A stretch of DNA of 9,502 nucleotides, taken from assembly GCF_022810445.1 (NCBI RefSeq), contig NZ_JAACGD010000117.1:1-9502 (forward strand), in the 5' to 3' direction. The number at the start of each line of letters is the position of its first letter. Within the stretch, counting starts at the first letter, position 1. Below the pieces are notes generated by a model. It did no database searches. It saw only the letters and a program-made list of their open reading frames with translations, and was not told the DNA's origin. The DNA comes from Candidatus Cardinium sp. cBcalN2. GTDB lineage: Bacteria; Bacteroidota; Bacteroidia; Cytophagales; Amoebophilaceae. Below are positions 1 through 8,419 of the stretch, piece after piece. The translations under genes were made by a program, and so were the position numbers.

Positions 1-63
1 AGCTTTCAGCCACTTTTTTCATCAGCGCTTGATTTTTTGGTTACTTTTTTATCAAGCAAAAAG
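1..63 (-). repeat. Hairpin-forming intergenic repeat at the left edge
   Basis: A perfect 7-bp inverted repeat (GCTTGAT at 27-33, ATCAAGC at 51-57) encloses a 17-base loop. On the minus strand it reads TTTTTGCTTGAT, then AAAAAAGTAACCAAAAA, then ATCAAGCGCTGATG, and continues to the window edge. From memory, near-identical strings of the form 'TTGCTTGAT.AAAAAGTAAC.AAAAAATCAAG' occur between genes in many Bacteroidetes genomes and yield spurious translations such as LLDKKVTKKS. It lies about 50 bases past the stop of surA. It could help end that transcript, but no T-run follows the hairpin. The repeat assignment is a recollection, and only one copy is visible here. Confidence 0.45.
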
Positions 64-113
64 TAGCTTTCAAAAATTCATTTTTTACCAGTGTCATGAA
101 CAGATACGTTGAC

Positions 114-1502
114 TTAGCTTAACCCTATTAACTTTTCTACTGTTTCATATGCTGGTGAAAAACTCACAACACATTCTGACTTAGCTGTTTGAATCCATTT
201 ATCAATAGCTTCTTTTTTTTTCTGTTGCAATAAATAATCATGGATCTTTTCATAATCCTGTGTAAGATTCATTGGATGGGCGTCTACCTTTTGCTTGAGA
301 TAGAATAACCGCCAAGCTGGTTGATAGACCCCAGCCATATAGTGGGGTTGACTGACTCCACCTACTTCAAGCGCATCAATTGCAAAAAACAGATCTGGAT
401 CCAAAGACTCTACAGGGATGAGTTGGCCAGGTAATACCTCCTCTGGCTGGTTATACCTAATCACCCCTCCTCTGGCAACTGTTTCCTTATCTTCTGAATA
501 TTGCTGTACAGCTGCTTCAAAAGTCAATGTTCCTGTAATGATTTTTGTTCTAATCTTATTTAATTCAACTTGAGCTAAACTAATTTCTTCTTCTGTTGGT
601 GTCAAAACTTTCAGTATATGGCGTGTATTATACTGATCTTTATTACGCCCTGTTAATTGTATAAGATGCCATCCAAATTCAGAAACTATAGGATCACTTA
701 TTTCCCCAATCTTAAGTGCAAGCGCAGCTGATTCATAAGCTGGCGCTAATACACCCAAACGCACCCAGCCAATTTCACCACCCTTAACAGCAGAATGGAT
801 ATCATCTGAATATTCCTTAGCCGATTCAGCAAAAGTAACCAGGCCATTTAGAACGGATTGTTTTATACTCAGCAGTTTGCTCTTAACGGCTGCCTCTCTT
901 GCTGGATTTACCTTAGGATAAACCACTAACTCACATACCTTAACAGAAGCAGGATAGTAAGGTCGATTATGTGGAGGTAATGCATTAAAATAAGCTTTTA
1001 CATCTGCTGGCGTAACTACTACATTTTCTGTAAGGTGCTGATGTACCCATGAGACCAAATACTCTGATTTGACCCTCTGCTTTACACTTTTCTTAATATC
1101 GTAAATAGATTGATGGGCAGCCTGAACAAGCTTTGCCTCCGAACCAAAACGCTGTACCAAATTAGCCATTCTATCATCACATGCTCGTTCAATACTTGTT
1201 TTGGGTATTTTAACATCATGTAACTTAGCTTTTGCTAAAAAAATCTTATTTAAGACTAATTCTCGCAATACATACATTTTCATAGACTCATTAACTACCT
1301 TACCTTCTAAAGCCAGTTGTTTACATGCTTCTTCTAAATCAGAATGTAAAATCAGCTCTTTATTTACAGTAGCTATTACCTTGTCTAACAACAATTTATC
1401 ACTTGCCCTGGTAGTAGGTAGCCAAACGCAAGTCAATATAATAAGATTGCTTATCAAGCTTTTATTTAATCTGGATAACACAGGTATGATTTTTTTTAGC
1501 AT
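114..1502 (-). CDS. surA: Periplasmic SurA-type chaperone / peptidyl-prolyl isomerase with two parvulin domains
   Basis: A 462-residue periplasmic chaperone expected to keep unfolded outer-membrane proteins soluble and to isomerise X-Pro bonds before they reach the BAM complex. A basic N-terminus (K3, K4, R11, K14), a hydrophobic stretch (about 16-29) and TTRA-S near 31-35 form a signal peptide. The SurA N-domain follows (about 38-175, starting LLDKVIATVNKELILHSDLEE minus its last residue). Parvulin domain 1 spans about 186-286 (FAESAKEYSDD, GGEIGWV, GEISDPIVSEFGWHLIQ). Parvulin domain 2 spans about 292-403 (RHIL, FEAAVQQYSED, GGVIRY, VGGVSQP). The C-terminal helix (NLTQDYEKIHDYL...) matches the usual Bacteroidetes ending. 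The length is normal for the family. The ATG at 1502 is the only start that keeps the signal peptide, because the next Met is residue 74; it lies inside the upstream chaperone gene (41-base overlap), so the two are probably translationally coupled. Catalytic activity of either domain is inferred from family only. Confidence 0.9.
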   Translation of the reverse strand: MLKKIIPVLSRLNKSLISNLIILTCVWLPTTRASDKLLLDKVIATVNKELILHSDLEEACKQLALEGKVVNESMKMYVLRELVLNKIFLAKAKLHDVKIPKTSIERACDDRMANLVQRFGSEAKLVQAAHQSIYDIKKSVKQRVKSEYLVSWVHQHLTENVVVTPADVKAYFNALPPHNRPYYPASVKVCELVVYPKVNPAREAAVKSKLLSIKQSVLNGLVTFAESAKEYSDDIHSAVKGGEIGWVRLGVLAPAYESAALALKIGEISDPIVSEFGWHLIQLTGRNKDQYNTRHILKVLTPTEEEISLAQVELNKIRTKIITGTLTFEAAVQQYSEDKETVARGGVIRYNQPEEVLPGQLIPVESLDPDLFFAIDALEVGGVSQPHYMAGVYQPAWRLFYLKQKVDAHPMNLTQDYEKIHDYLLQQKKKEAIDKWIQTAKSECVVSFSPAYETVEKLIGLS

Positions 1503-2349
1503 CTTCTAAAAGTTTACGTTTTATTTTATTGATCAGTTCTAACCTCCTTTTATGTAGTATAATAGACTTGATCTGATCTTCTACCTCTTCTAAAGGGGCA
1601 ATTTCTTGTGCTATTTTATATTGATTTATCTTTAAAAGATAGATGTGTTTTTGGCCCGCTACATGGATAAATTTATTTGTTTTTAACAATCTAGTTGTAT
1701 GCACAAGTGGACGATAACCCAGTCTGGCCAAAACAGTTTCCCAAGGAAACCATTTATTAGCATCCAAGATAGCCTTATGGGCATAAGGCTTGCAACACTT
1801 TTTCAATTTTTTTAGGTCTGTAGCTTTATTCGATAGCATAAGTGATTTTACAGCATTAATACAAGTAGCCTTTTTAGGCAGTGCCAAAAAAATGCCTCTG
1901 ACGATATCATGATGCAATATAAAGTCATTATGTTTGTACTTGTGGTAATAATCAACTATCTCTTCTGATGATACATAAGGATTTAGCTCAAGTTGAATAA
2001 GGTTTTCTAAAAAATGGTATGCGAGCAAGTCATTCTTGTAGTCATTGACCTTATCGTCGATAGCAGGTTGAATAGACTGGTAATTACCTTGGGCCATAAG
2101 GAGCTGTTTACAAGCCCATTCTTCGACATATTCATTAATAAAAGAAGTTCTATCTTCAGGATGAATCGAAGAAAGGTCTATGGAGCGCAGATCTGATAGA
2201 TATAAGTATTGCTGGTCTACACGAGCAATAAAAGTACCCTTTTCTGGATGTTGTCTAGTTTTTTGATCACCAAAAGTGTGTACCAACCAGTAAGCAAAGA
2301 TAGCTAGCAAGGTACAAGCAAAAAGCCTATTCAAACGAGATGTCCTCAA
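1462..2349 (-). CDS. Short SurA-like periplasmic chaperone lacking a clear parvulin domain
   Basis: A 295-residue protein with an N-terminal signal or anchor (RTSRLNRLF, then hydrophobic residues about 9-24), a short 'FIARVDQQYLYLSDL' segment (40-54) like the start of SurA N-domains, and an alpha-helical remainder ending in a charged helix (EVEDQIKSIILHKRRLELINKIKRKLLEDAKK). It resembles a small Bacteroidetes family found just upstream of surA and usually labelled peptidyl-prolyl isomerase, although I see no parvulin motifs (no RHIL or GG.IG signature). Its role is therefore probably chaperoning outer-membrane proteins together with the downstream SurA. The start is TTG at 2347-2349. There is no in-frame ATG back to the upstream stop at 2380-2382 (only a rare ATT adjoins the TTG), and the first internal Met (85) would remove the membrane segment. 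Several Cys residues (80, 163, 185, 186, 290) are present. It overlaps surA by 41 bases. Confidence 0.75.
   Translation of the reverse strand: MRTSRLNRLFACTLLAIFAYWLVHTFGDQKTRQHPEKGTFIARVDQQYLYLSDLRSIDLSSIHPEDRTSFINEYVEEWACKQLLMAQGNYQSIQPAIDDKVNDYKNDLLAYHFLENLIQLELNPYVSSEEIVDYYHKYKHNDFILHHDIVRGIFLALPKKATCINAVKSLMLSNKATDLKKLKKCCKPYAHKAILDANKWFPWETVLARLGYRPLVHTTRLLKTNKFIHVAGQKHIYLLKINQYKIAQEIAPLEEVEDQIKSIILHKRRLELINKIKRKLLEDAKKNHTCVIQIK
1490..1497 (-). other. A8 homopolymer in the gene overlap (possible slippage site)
   Basis: The coding strand reads GATGCTAAAAAAAATCATACC. The eight A residues code for AKKN at the end of the short chaperone and for MLKKI at the start of surA. The surA frame is +1 relative to the upstream gene, so removal of one A would join the upstream protein to SurA after DAKK. 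Slippage at such tracts is known in AT-rich symbionts; here it is only a possibility. Confidence 0.3.
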
Positions 2350-2428
2350 AATGAATCTATAAAAAAATGATACTGAAGTTTAATATTAAACTTTTTTCGC
2401 AATTGGTTTATGCTGAAGAATTGATAGA

Positions 2429-2457
2429 CAAACATAAGAGCAAAAGCACAATCCAAA
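2429..2457 (-). promoter_or_regulatory. Bacteroidetes-type promoter for the chaperone operon
   Basis: On the minus strand TTTG (2457-2454) is followed after 17 bases by TATGTTTG (2436-2429). This fits the Bacteroidetes primary sigma-factor consensus of a -33 TTTG and a -7 TANNTTTG box separated by roughly 17-23 bases. Transcription would start near 2422, giving a leader of about 70 bases before the TTG start at 2349. No Shine-Dalgarno sequence is evident in that leader, which is normal for the phylum. Confidence 0.55.
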
Positions 2458-2520
2458 TATACAACATGCATGTAATACTTTCCCAGCATAAGTACAAATT
2501 ACCATCAGAAGTGGCGTTTC

Positions 2521-2575
2521 AAAAAAAGTGGACTGGTTACTAAAATGGATAGTAACCAGTATTTAGACACTTTTT
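2521..2575 (-). terminator. Two-tier rho-independent terminator downstream of skp
   Basis: A perfect 11-bp stem (ACTGGTTACTA at 2532-2542, TAGTAACCAGT at 2550-2560) closes a 7-base loop. On the minus strand it is followed by CCAC and seven T residues (2527-2521). An outer 8-bp helix can form between AAAAAGTG (2523-2530) and CACTTTTT (2568-2575). It starts 28 bases past the skp stop codon, where a terminator is expected, and it separates skp from the chaperone operon. The outer symmetry means it may also stop plus-strand transcription. Confidence 0.8.
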
Positions 2576-2602
2576 CTCAGCTGTTATGCCAGAGGGAAAA
2601 AA

Positions 2603-3259
2603 TTATTTTTTCTTAACAGGCTTAGCTGGATGAGCAGATACTTTAGCAGTAGGTATTTGAGCTTTCGAGCCTACTACAGGAGGTTGAGCCTCTTTAGATA
2701 CTACTGCTTTGAGTTTTTCCAAGACAAGTTCAGAAAGATCAAACGACTGCTCTGCAAAAAGTAGGACAGGTCCAACTTCTGTGTTTTTATTGAAAACAAA
2801 AGTATAAGCATGCTCCTGTGCAATTTTATAAATTACCGCTTGTATTTTGTCATGGAGTGGTTGCATAACTGTTTTATACTTGTCTTGCATTTTAGGATAA
2901 TGTTGCTCTTGGAGTGCTCTCAATTCTGATTCTAATTTAGACATTTCTATGATTTTCTGCTTTTTTTGAGCTTCCGTGAAGGCATCTTGTTGCTGTTGAA
3001 AAGTTTCAGCCTTTTGTTGATACTCTTTAGCTTTTGTTTGCATCTGATTCTCTAGTTGCTTTTGAAAGCTCTGAATTTCTGCAGTACTTTTTCTAGCTTC
3101 CGGTAGGTTTTCTAAAATAAAAACCATATCTACATAGCCAATTTTTAAACTTGGTGCTGCCTGTTGCAGTTTTTCCATAGTCTTAGACGAATGTTCGGCT
3201 TTTACACCAGTATACATAGAGAAAACAAACGCCAAGGCAGATAAAAATCTATAATTCAT
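2603..3259 (-). CDS. skp: OmpH/Skp-family periplasmic chaperone
   Basis: A 218-residue member of the OmpH (Skp) family, whose trimers hold unfolded outer-membrane proteins in a cage formed by long coiled-coil tentacles. The signal peptide is MNYRFLSALAFVFSMYTGVKA, cleaved before E22. The core begins with KIGYVDMVFILENLPEARKS (39-58), runs through a Gln/Lys/Glu-rich coiled coil (about 60-120, with QQQQ at 88-91), returns via YPKMQDKYKTVMQPLHDKIQ (121-140), and ends in the conserved strand YTFVFNK (152-158) and the helix FDLSELVLEKLKA (173-185). A tail of Ala, Pro, Val and Lys (188-218, ending KKK) extends past the family core and makes the protein longer than the usual ~170 residues. The ATG at 3259 gives an ideal signal peptide. 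Bacteroidetes often place skp next to bamA; here it stands alone, with its own terminator. A promoter was not recognised. Confidence 0.9.
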   Translation of the reverse strand: MNYRFLSALAFVFSMYTGVKAEHSSKTMEKLQQAAPSLKIGYVDMVFILENLPEARKSTAEIQSFQKQLENQMQTKAKEYQQKAETFQQQQDAFTEAQKKQKIIEMSKLESELRALQEQHYPKMQDKYKTVMQPLHDKIQAVIYKIAQEHAYTFVFNKNTEVGPVLLFAEQSFDLSELVLEKLKAVVSKEAQPPVVGSKAQIPTAKVSAHPAKPVKKK

Positions 3260-3699
3260 TACAGTAAAATTTTAACGTTTAATTATATTAATACAAAAGA
3301 GATATTAGACATATAAAATATATAATACCTCTTGTTACCCCCTCAACCAATAGACTTTTTCCGAAACGCTTATTTGTATCCTAATTTAGGAGTTGATCCG
3401 CTAGTTAAATAGACACACTAAAATACGCTAGCGCTTTGCATTTCAATCCATTGCTTCTATAATCCCTCATTACAAACGAATTACGTAAAAAGTTTAATCC
3501 ATCCCAACAAATAACGCATTTTACGAATAAATAGGATAAAGATCAAGTTAGCAAGTAAGCGAAAAAAGGATAAAGTGCCCTTTGTGCTATTTTTACCCAG
3601 AAAACTTAACTAAAAAAAGAGATTTTTTAATTTTTACTAAAAATCAATTAAGGTATAATACACTATTTTAGCCTACTTAATAGGGGATTTATTATTGGA
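3260..3699. other. 440-base spacer between atpD and skp with no recognisable gene
   Basis: Both strands are full of stops. The longest minus-strand ATG frame I noticed is 12 codons (3519-3481). I looked for atpC, which commonly follows atpD in Bacteroidetes, and found no epsilon-subunit-like frame. Visible structure: an imperfect inverted repeat (ATT-a-CGTAAAA at 3480-3490 against TTTTACGAAT at 3519-3528), the 8-bp palindrome CGCTAGCG (3426-3433) with a second CGCTAG nearby (3399-3404), and an A/T hairpin near the atpD end. The skp promoter should lie at the low-coordinate side. It could be a decayed gene, but nothing shows which. Confidence 0.6.
3612..3645 (-). terminator. Weak A/T hairpin with T-run downstream of atpD
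   Basis: GATTTTT (3621-3627) pairs with AAAAATC (3639-3645) around an 11-base loop, and on the minus strand a run of seven T residues (3618-3612) follows two bases later. It begins 54 bases past the atpD stop. The stem has only one G-C pair, so it is a poor terminator. It is listed because it has the right order and place. Confidence 0.25.
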
Positions 3700-5235
<1,536 letters not shown>

Positions 5236-5334
5236 TTTTTAAGCTAGTTATAAAAAAGTATTTGTTAACAACATTAATAACATTGCTAAAATAAGTAAGT
5301 GTGTAAAAACTGCTTGCAAGTAGGCTCTTTAGGT

Positions 5335-5390
5335 AAAAAAATAGCAGCCATCCTGTGGCCTCTATCCTATGGCCTCTACGAGAGGCTGTT
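5335..5390 (-). terminator. Composite terminator between lptD and atpD
   Basis: On the minus strand an AGCC-TCT arm forms a 6-bp hairpin GCCTCT-CGT-AGAGGC (5386-5372). Further on GGCTG (5349-5345), three bases before a run of seven T residues (5341-5335), can instead pair with CAGCC (5388-5384). The two structures share 5384-5386 and so exclude each other. The site is about 130 bases past the lptD stop and 145 bases before atpD, so it most likely ends the lptD transcript. The choice between alternative stems recalls an attenuator, but no leader peptide is seen. Confidence 0.5.
5350..5377. repeat. Two tandem 14-base units, ATCCTGTGGCCTCT and ATCCTATGGCCTCT
   Basis: The units at 5350-5363 and 5364-5377 differ at one base (G/A). 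Both contain GGCCTCT, and the AGAGGC at 5381-5386 is complementary to either copy. A recent slip duplication inside the terminator would explain them. Confidence 0.7.
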
Positions 5391-5522
5391 CTTCTTTAAG
5401 CCCCTTAAATTTATAAAAAAGGATTGGATTTGCTATTAGACACCTTGTAAAACCTAAACCTATTTGTGATAAGCAATTTGTTACCGAACGCCTTTTTTAC
5501 CACTGACTTAGCAAGGATATAC

Positions 5523-8267
5523 CTAGTTTAGTTTATTATAGCTTCTTTTTCTTGGTAACTTCAATGCTTTTAACATATTTGCTTTTACACCTAAACAAAA
5601 ATCATATTTAGCCGATTCTCCTAGTGGATGCCATTGATAACTAAGCTGCCAGCAGTGTAGGTCTCGTTGAATCGAAATTTCTGTTGCAAATGGTTGAAAT
5701 TTACCTTCAGTAAAATCATACGTGCTACGTAAGCCTACTTTCCATTTTTTAACCAAAGTAGTATCCCCATTAAAGGTTATATACTTATTCATAGTATATT
5801 GTTTGTCCCCATCCTTATACTTATACAGCTTTGTATATTGCCAATTAAATTCCAAACTAAAATTCCAGGGTATGTCAAAATCTATCTTGTGATCCTTTAT
5901 CTTATTAGTTAATTGGTCACTATCATTGAGTAGCGCTTTTTTTTTCTTTTTCTCTTGACTTAAATAGTGTGCACAATCTATATTGACCTTGAATTTTGCT
6001 TCTTTAACTTTTCCTAAATAGCCACCATGATGCCATGCAAAAACATTGATAGGTTCTTCTTTGATTTGGCCTGAATCTAAGCTTATGGTTTCAGATAGAT
6101 AGGGATCAAAATTTACAGTTAAATCAAGACCTACCTTACCTATTTGCTCCATTTCTGCCTCGCTAGCAACATGCAAATGAAGCCCCTCTATTAGATGACA
6201 CTTCTCTGCTTTAAAATCATATTGCGTGTTAAAGTCTAAGTTTTTTAACAAAAAGATTTTGCGGCTGGTTGGCTTTTTTTCTTTTTCTTTCTCTTCTGGA
6301 TTTATTGCTTTTTTTACTTTTAATTCAACTGTATTATGTAGTTCAAACTTTAGAATAGATGTAGCACGATTCGACAAATTTAAGCTTGGTCGTAGTTCTG
6401 CAAATGCATATTTTTTTTCTTTTTTACCTTGGTCTTTTTCGACCTCTTCGAAGTAATTTTTAGAAAAATCAGGAGTATAGGTAAAGGAAAAAGTGGGTAC
6501 TGTTTTAATGCGAAAGCCTTCGATCCAACTTCCTTCTTTAAAATAATGTGTGTGATATAGCGCAGTGTCTAATGCTGAACCGAAATCCCAGACATACACT
6601 CTATTAAATCCCGGTACGCTTATAGGTCCTTTTGTGCCTTTTGGTAGCCAATACCATGCTTCGCTGTAGTTGAGATGAGGTTTTAAGTTAATAAAATCAA
6701 ACAATTTACATTGCATGCTAAGGGGAATGGTATGTTGCAGGCCATTTTCTATGTAACGGTTCCATGGAGCAGTTGAAGGAATCTTTAAAGTGGACTTCTG
6801 GTCTGTTTGGCTACTATCTTTTTTTGCATTTTGAAAGTGATTTTCAAAATTTATAGTATGCTTTAATTCCACATTATGGAACCAATGATTGGCACCTTTA
6901 AATTGAGCCTTTTTAAATGGATACCAAGAAGCACTACTTAACGTTCCTTTTGGCAAATGCCAATGTTTGAAATTGGAAAGAAAATTATGATTATATGCTG
7001 CTCGTAGCGTTAATCTGTAAGGGAGGCCTACCAATTGATCTTCGTAAGCTAAGCTGCCAGAAGATTGGTTTTCCATGGCTTTGGTCAGTTGTTTATCTTC
7101 ATGATCGAATGTTTTATAAGACCTGCTACGTAGGTTAACATTGGCGTTGAAACTTCTGGTTCCGTATGTTAGTGTTTTATGTTTCCATTTCACAGACCAT
7201 CCCTTCTCTTGCGCCTCAAAATTATGTGCATAATAAATACTTCCACTACATAAGTATCGTTTTTTGTAACGTAGTTCATTCTTAAGTTCTGCACTACCAC
7301 TAGAGTAAATAGTACCTAACATAGAAATATCTGCATAATCCTTGAAGTTTATATAGTATCCGCCATTGCGGAGATAAAATCCATTGTCTCCCTCCCCGAT
7401 TTCTGGTGGAATAATACCATGTGTGCGTTTGCCTTCCAGGAATAGAGTCCCAAAAAAAAATCCTAATGGAGTGGGCGCATTATCAAAGTAAAAGCGAAAA
7501 GGCCCAGTAGTAATTTGCTTATCCTGCACCAGTTTAGCACGTTTCGTACGTATGTAAAAATGGGGGTCTGCTAGTCCACAAGTTGTAAAGATTATATCTT
7601 GGGCATAAAATGTTTCTTCATCATCTTTTTTTACTTGCTTACTTTTAATAATGGCATCTTCCTGTTTGGTAAGTAAGTTATCTACTAGAGCTCGCTTAGT
7701 GTCGATATTATAGCGGATTTTTTCCATAAAGAAGATCCTTGTTTGTGTAGTACCAGCTTTTCCATATTTATTTTTAGTTACATCATTATAGATAAAAACA
7801 GGGTTCTCGATCGATTTATTATGTAGATCCTTGGTTCCTTTTGCACGTATAGTGTTGGTATTTAAGTGGAAAGAAAATAGATTTGCCGCTAGTTTCATCT
7901 GATCATAACTAACTGAACTGTCACCATGTAGAGAGAGTATGTTCTTTCTAGCATCAAAAACAATTGACTTTTTCGAATGATAATGAACAATATCTAACTT
8001 TTTTTCTCCTTCTTTTTTACTACGCGTTAGGATAGGAAGCCATTGAATACTTTTATTAAAAATAAATGGCTGATTAAATTTAGCGTCATATTGCTTTTTA
8101 TTATTAAAGTAGCTATTTGGCAATATCCAGTTTTTATATGGATTGCTAAAAGGATTACTAACATAAGGGACACCATTAAAATAATGGGTTGCTTTAGAGA
8201 AAGTCGATACACCACTAAGCATAAATGGCATTAAAGCAACAATACGGAGGAAATAAGACCTAGTCAC
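5523..8267 (-). CDS. lptD: LptD-like outer-membrane LPS-assembly protein (Bacteroidetes type)
   Basis: A large outer-membrane beta-barrel of about 914 residues from the GTG at 8267, expected to insert lipopolysaccharide into the outer leaflet with LptE. The chosen start gives a textbook signal peptide, (M)TRSYFLRIVALMPFMLSG then VSTFSKA before THYF; an upstream TTG (8321, 932 residues) and an internal ATG (8231) are the alternatives. Residues about 92-145 form the periplasmic OstA-like region (DARKNILSLHGDSSVSYDQM). Then come TTCGLADPHFYI (228-239), GPFRFYFDNAPTPLGFFFG (255-273), GIIPPEIGEGDNGFYLRNGG (284-303) and GTIYSSGS (318-325), which match the Bacteroidetes LptD form. The rest is alternating strands ending in DLHCWQLSYQWHP (869-881) and a Lys/Arg-rich tail. 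Lys/Glu-rich turns occur at 658-665 and 771-778. It follows the ankyrin gene with no clear terminator between. Whether this organism makes LPS cannot be seen here. Confidence 0.83.
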   Translation of the reverse strand: MTRSYFLRIVALMPFMLSGVSTFSKATHYFNGVPYVSNPFSNPYKNWILPNSYFNNKKQYDAKFNQPFIFNKSIQWLPILTRSKKEGEKKLDIVHYHSKKSIVFDARKNILSLHGDSSVSYDQMKLAANLFSFHLNTNTIRAKGTKDLHNKSIENPVFIYNDVTKNKYGKAGTTQTRIFFMEKIRYNIDTKRALVDNLLTKQEDAIIKSKQVKKDDEETFYAQDIIFTTCGLADPHFYIRTKRAKLVQDKQITTGPFRFYFDNAPTPLGFFFGTLFLEGKRTHGIIPPEIGEGDNGFYLRNGGYYINFKDYADISMLGTIYSSGSAELKNELRYKKRYLCSGSIYYAHNFEAQEKGWSVKWKHKTLTYGTRSFNANVNLRSRSYKTFDHEDKQLTKAMENQSSGSLAYEDQLVGLPYRLTLRAAYNHNFLSNFKHWHLPKGTLSSASWYPFKKAQFKGANHWFHNVELKHTINFENHFQNAKKDSSQTDQKSTLKIPSTAPWNRYIENGLQHTIPLSMQCKLFDFINLKPHLNYSEAWYWLPKGTKGPISVPGFNRVYVWDFGSALDTALYHTHYFKEGSWIEGFRIKTVPTFSFTYTPDFSKNYFEEVEKDQGKKEKKYAFAELRPSLNLSNRATSILKFELHNTVELKVKKAINPEEKEKEKKPTSRKIFLLKNLDFNTQYDFKAEKCHLIEGLHLHVASEAEMEQIGKVGLDLTVNFDPYLSETISLDSGQIKEEPINVFAWHHGGYLGKVKEAKFKVNIDCAHYLSQEKKKKKALLNDSDQLTNKIKDHKIDFDIPWNFSLEFNWQYTKLYKYKDGDKQYTMNKYITFNGDTTLVKKWKVGLRSTYDFTEGKFQPFATEISIQRDLHCWQLSYQWHPLGESAKYDFCLGVKANMLKALKLPRKRSYNKLN

Positions 8268-8318
8268 ACAAACAAATTTTACTTTTACCTTTTTGGTATA
8301 AAGAAAGATAGACAATCC

Positions 8319-8326
8319 CAAATATA
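8319..8326 (-). promoter_or_regulatory. Possible -7 box (TATATTTG) of the lptD promoter
   Basis: The minus strand reads TATATTTG, a full match to TANNTTTG. Transcription would begin near 8312, downstream of the TTG codon at 8321 but upstream of the GTG at 8267, which supports the shorter lptD start. No TTTG is found at the -33 distance, so this is a partial match only. Confidence 0.28.
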
Positions 8327-8419
8327 AAAGTATCTATTTGTTTTTCATATAGTAGTCTCTAACCAATAAGCATTATTATAGCTTCTGTTACATCACTCAT
8401 TACTGTTGCTTGACCCATA

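Noticed and set aside
1201..1509. Plus-strand open frame of 102 codons opposite surA
   Set aside because: It lies antisense to the conserved N-terminal part of surA and its composition has no family resemblance.
3438..3465. TTTCAATCC resembling a tRNA T-loop
   Set aside because: No matching T-stem, anticodon arm or acceptor stem around it on either strand.
3481..3519. A 12-codon minus-strand frame (MRYLLGWIKLFT)
   Set aside because: Too short, with no recognisable initiation signal or family; probably chance.
5236..5334. Sigma-70-like boxes upstream of atpD (TTGTTA and TATAAC)
   Set aside because: The spacer is only about 13 bases and the Bacteroidetes boxes are absent; in DNA this AT-rich it is likely chance.
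6226..6456. Plus-strand Phe/Ser-rich open frame
   Set aside because: It is the complement of the Lys/Glu-rich loops of lptD.
8027..8234. Short open frames opposite or within the start of lptD
   Set aside because: They lie out of frame in the lptD N-terminal region, with no motif and no initiation signal.
8322..8419. Possible terminator between the ankyrin gene and lptD
   Set aside because: Only a 4-bp AAGC/GCTT pairing and no T-run; insufficient to call.
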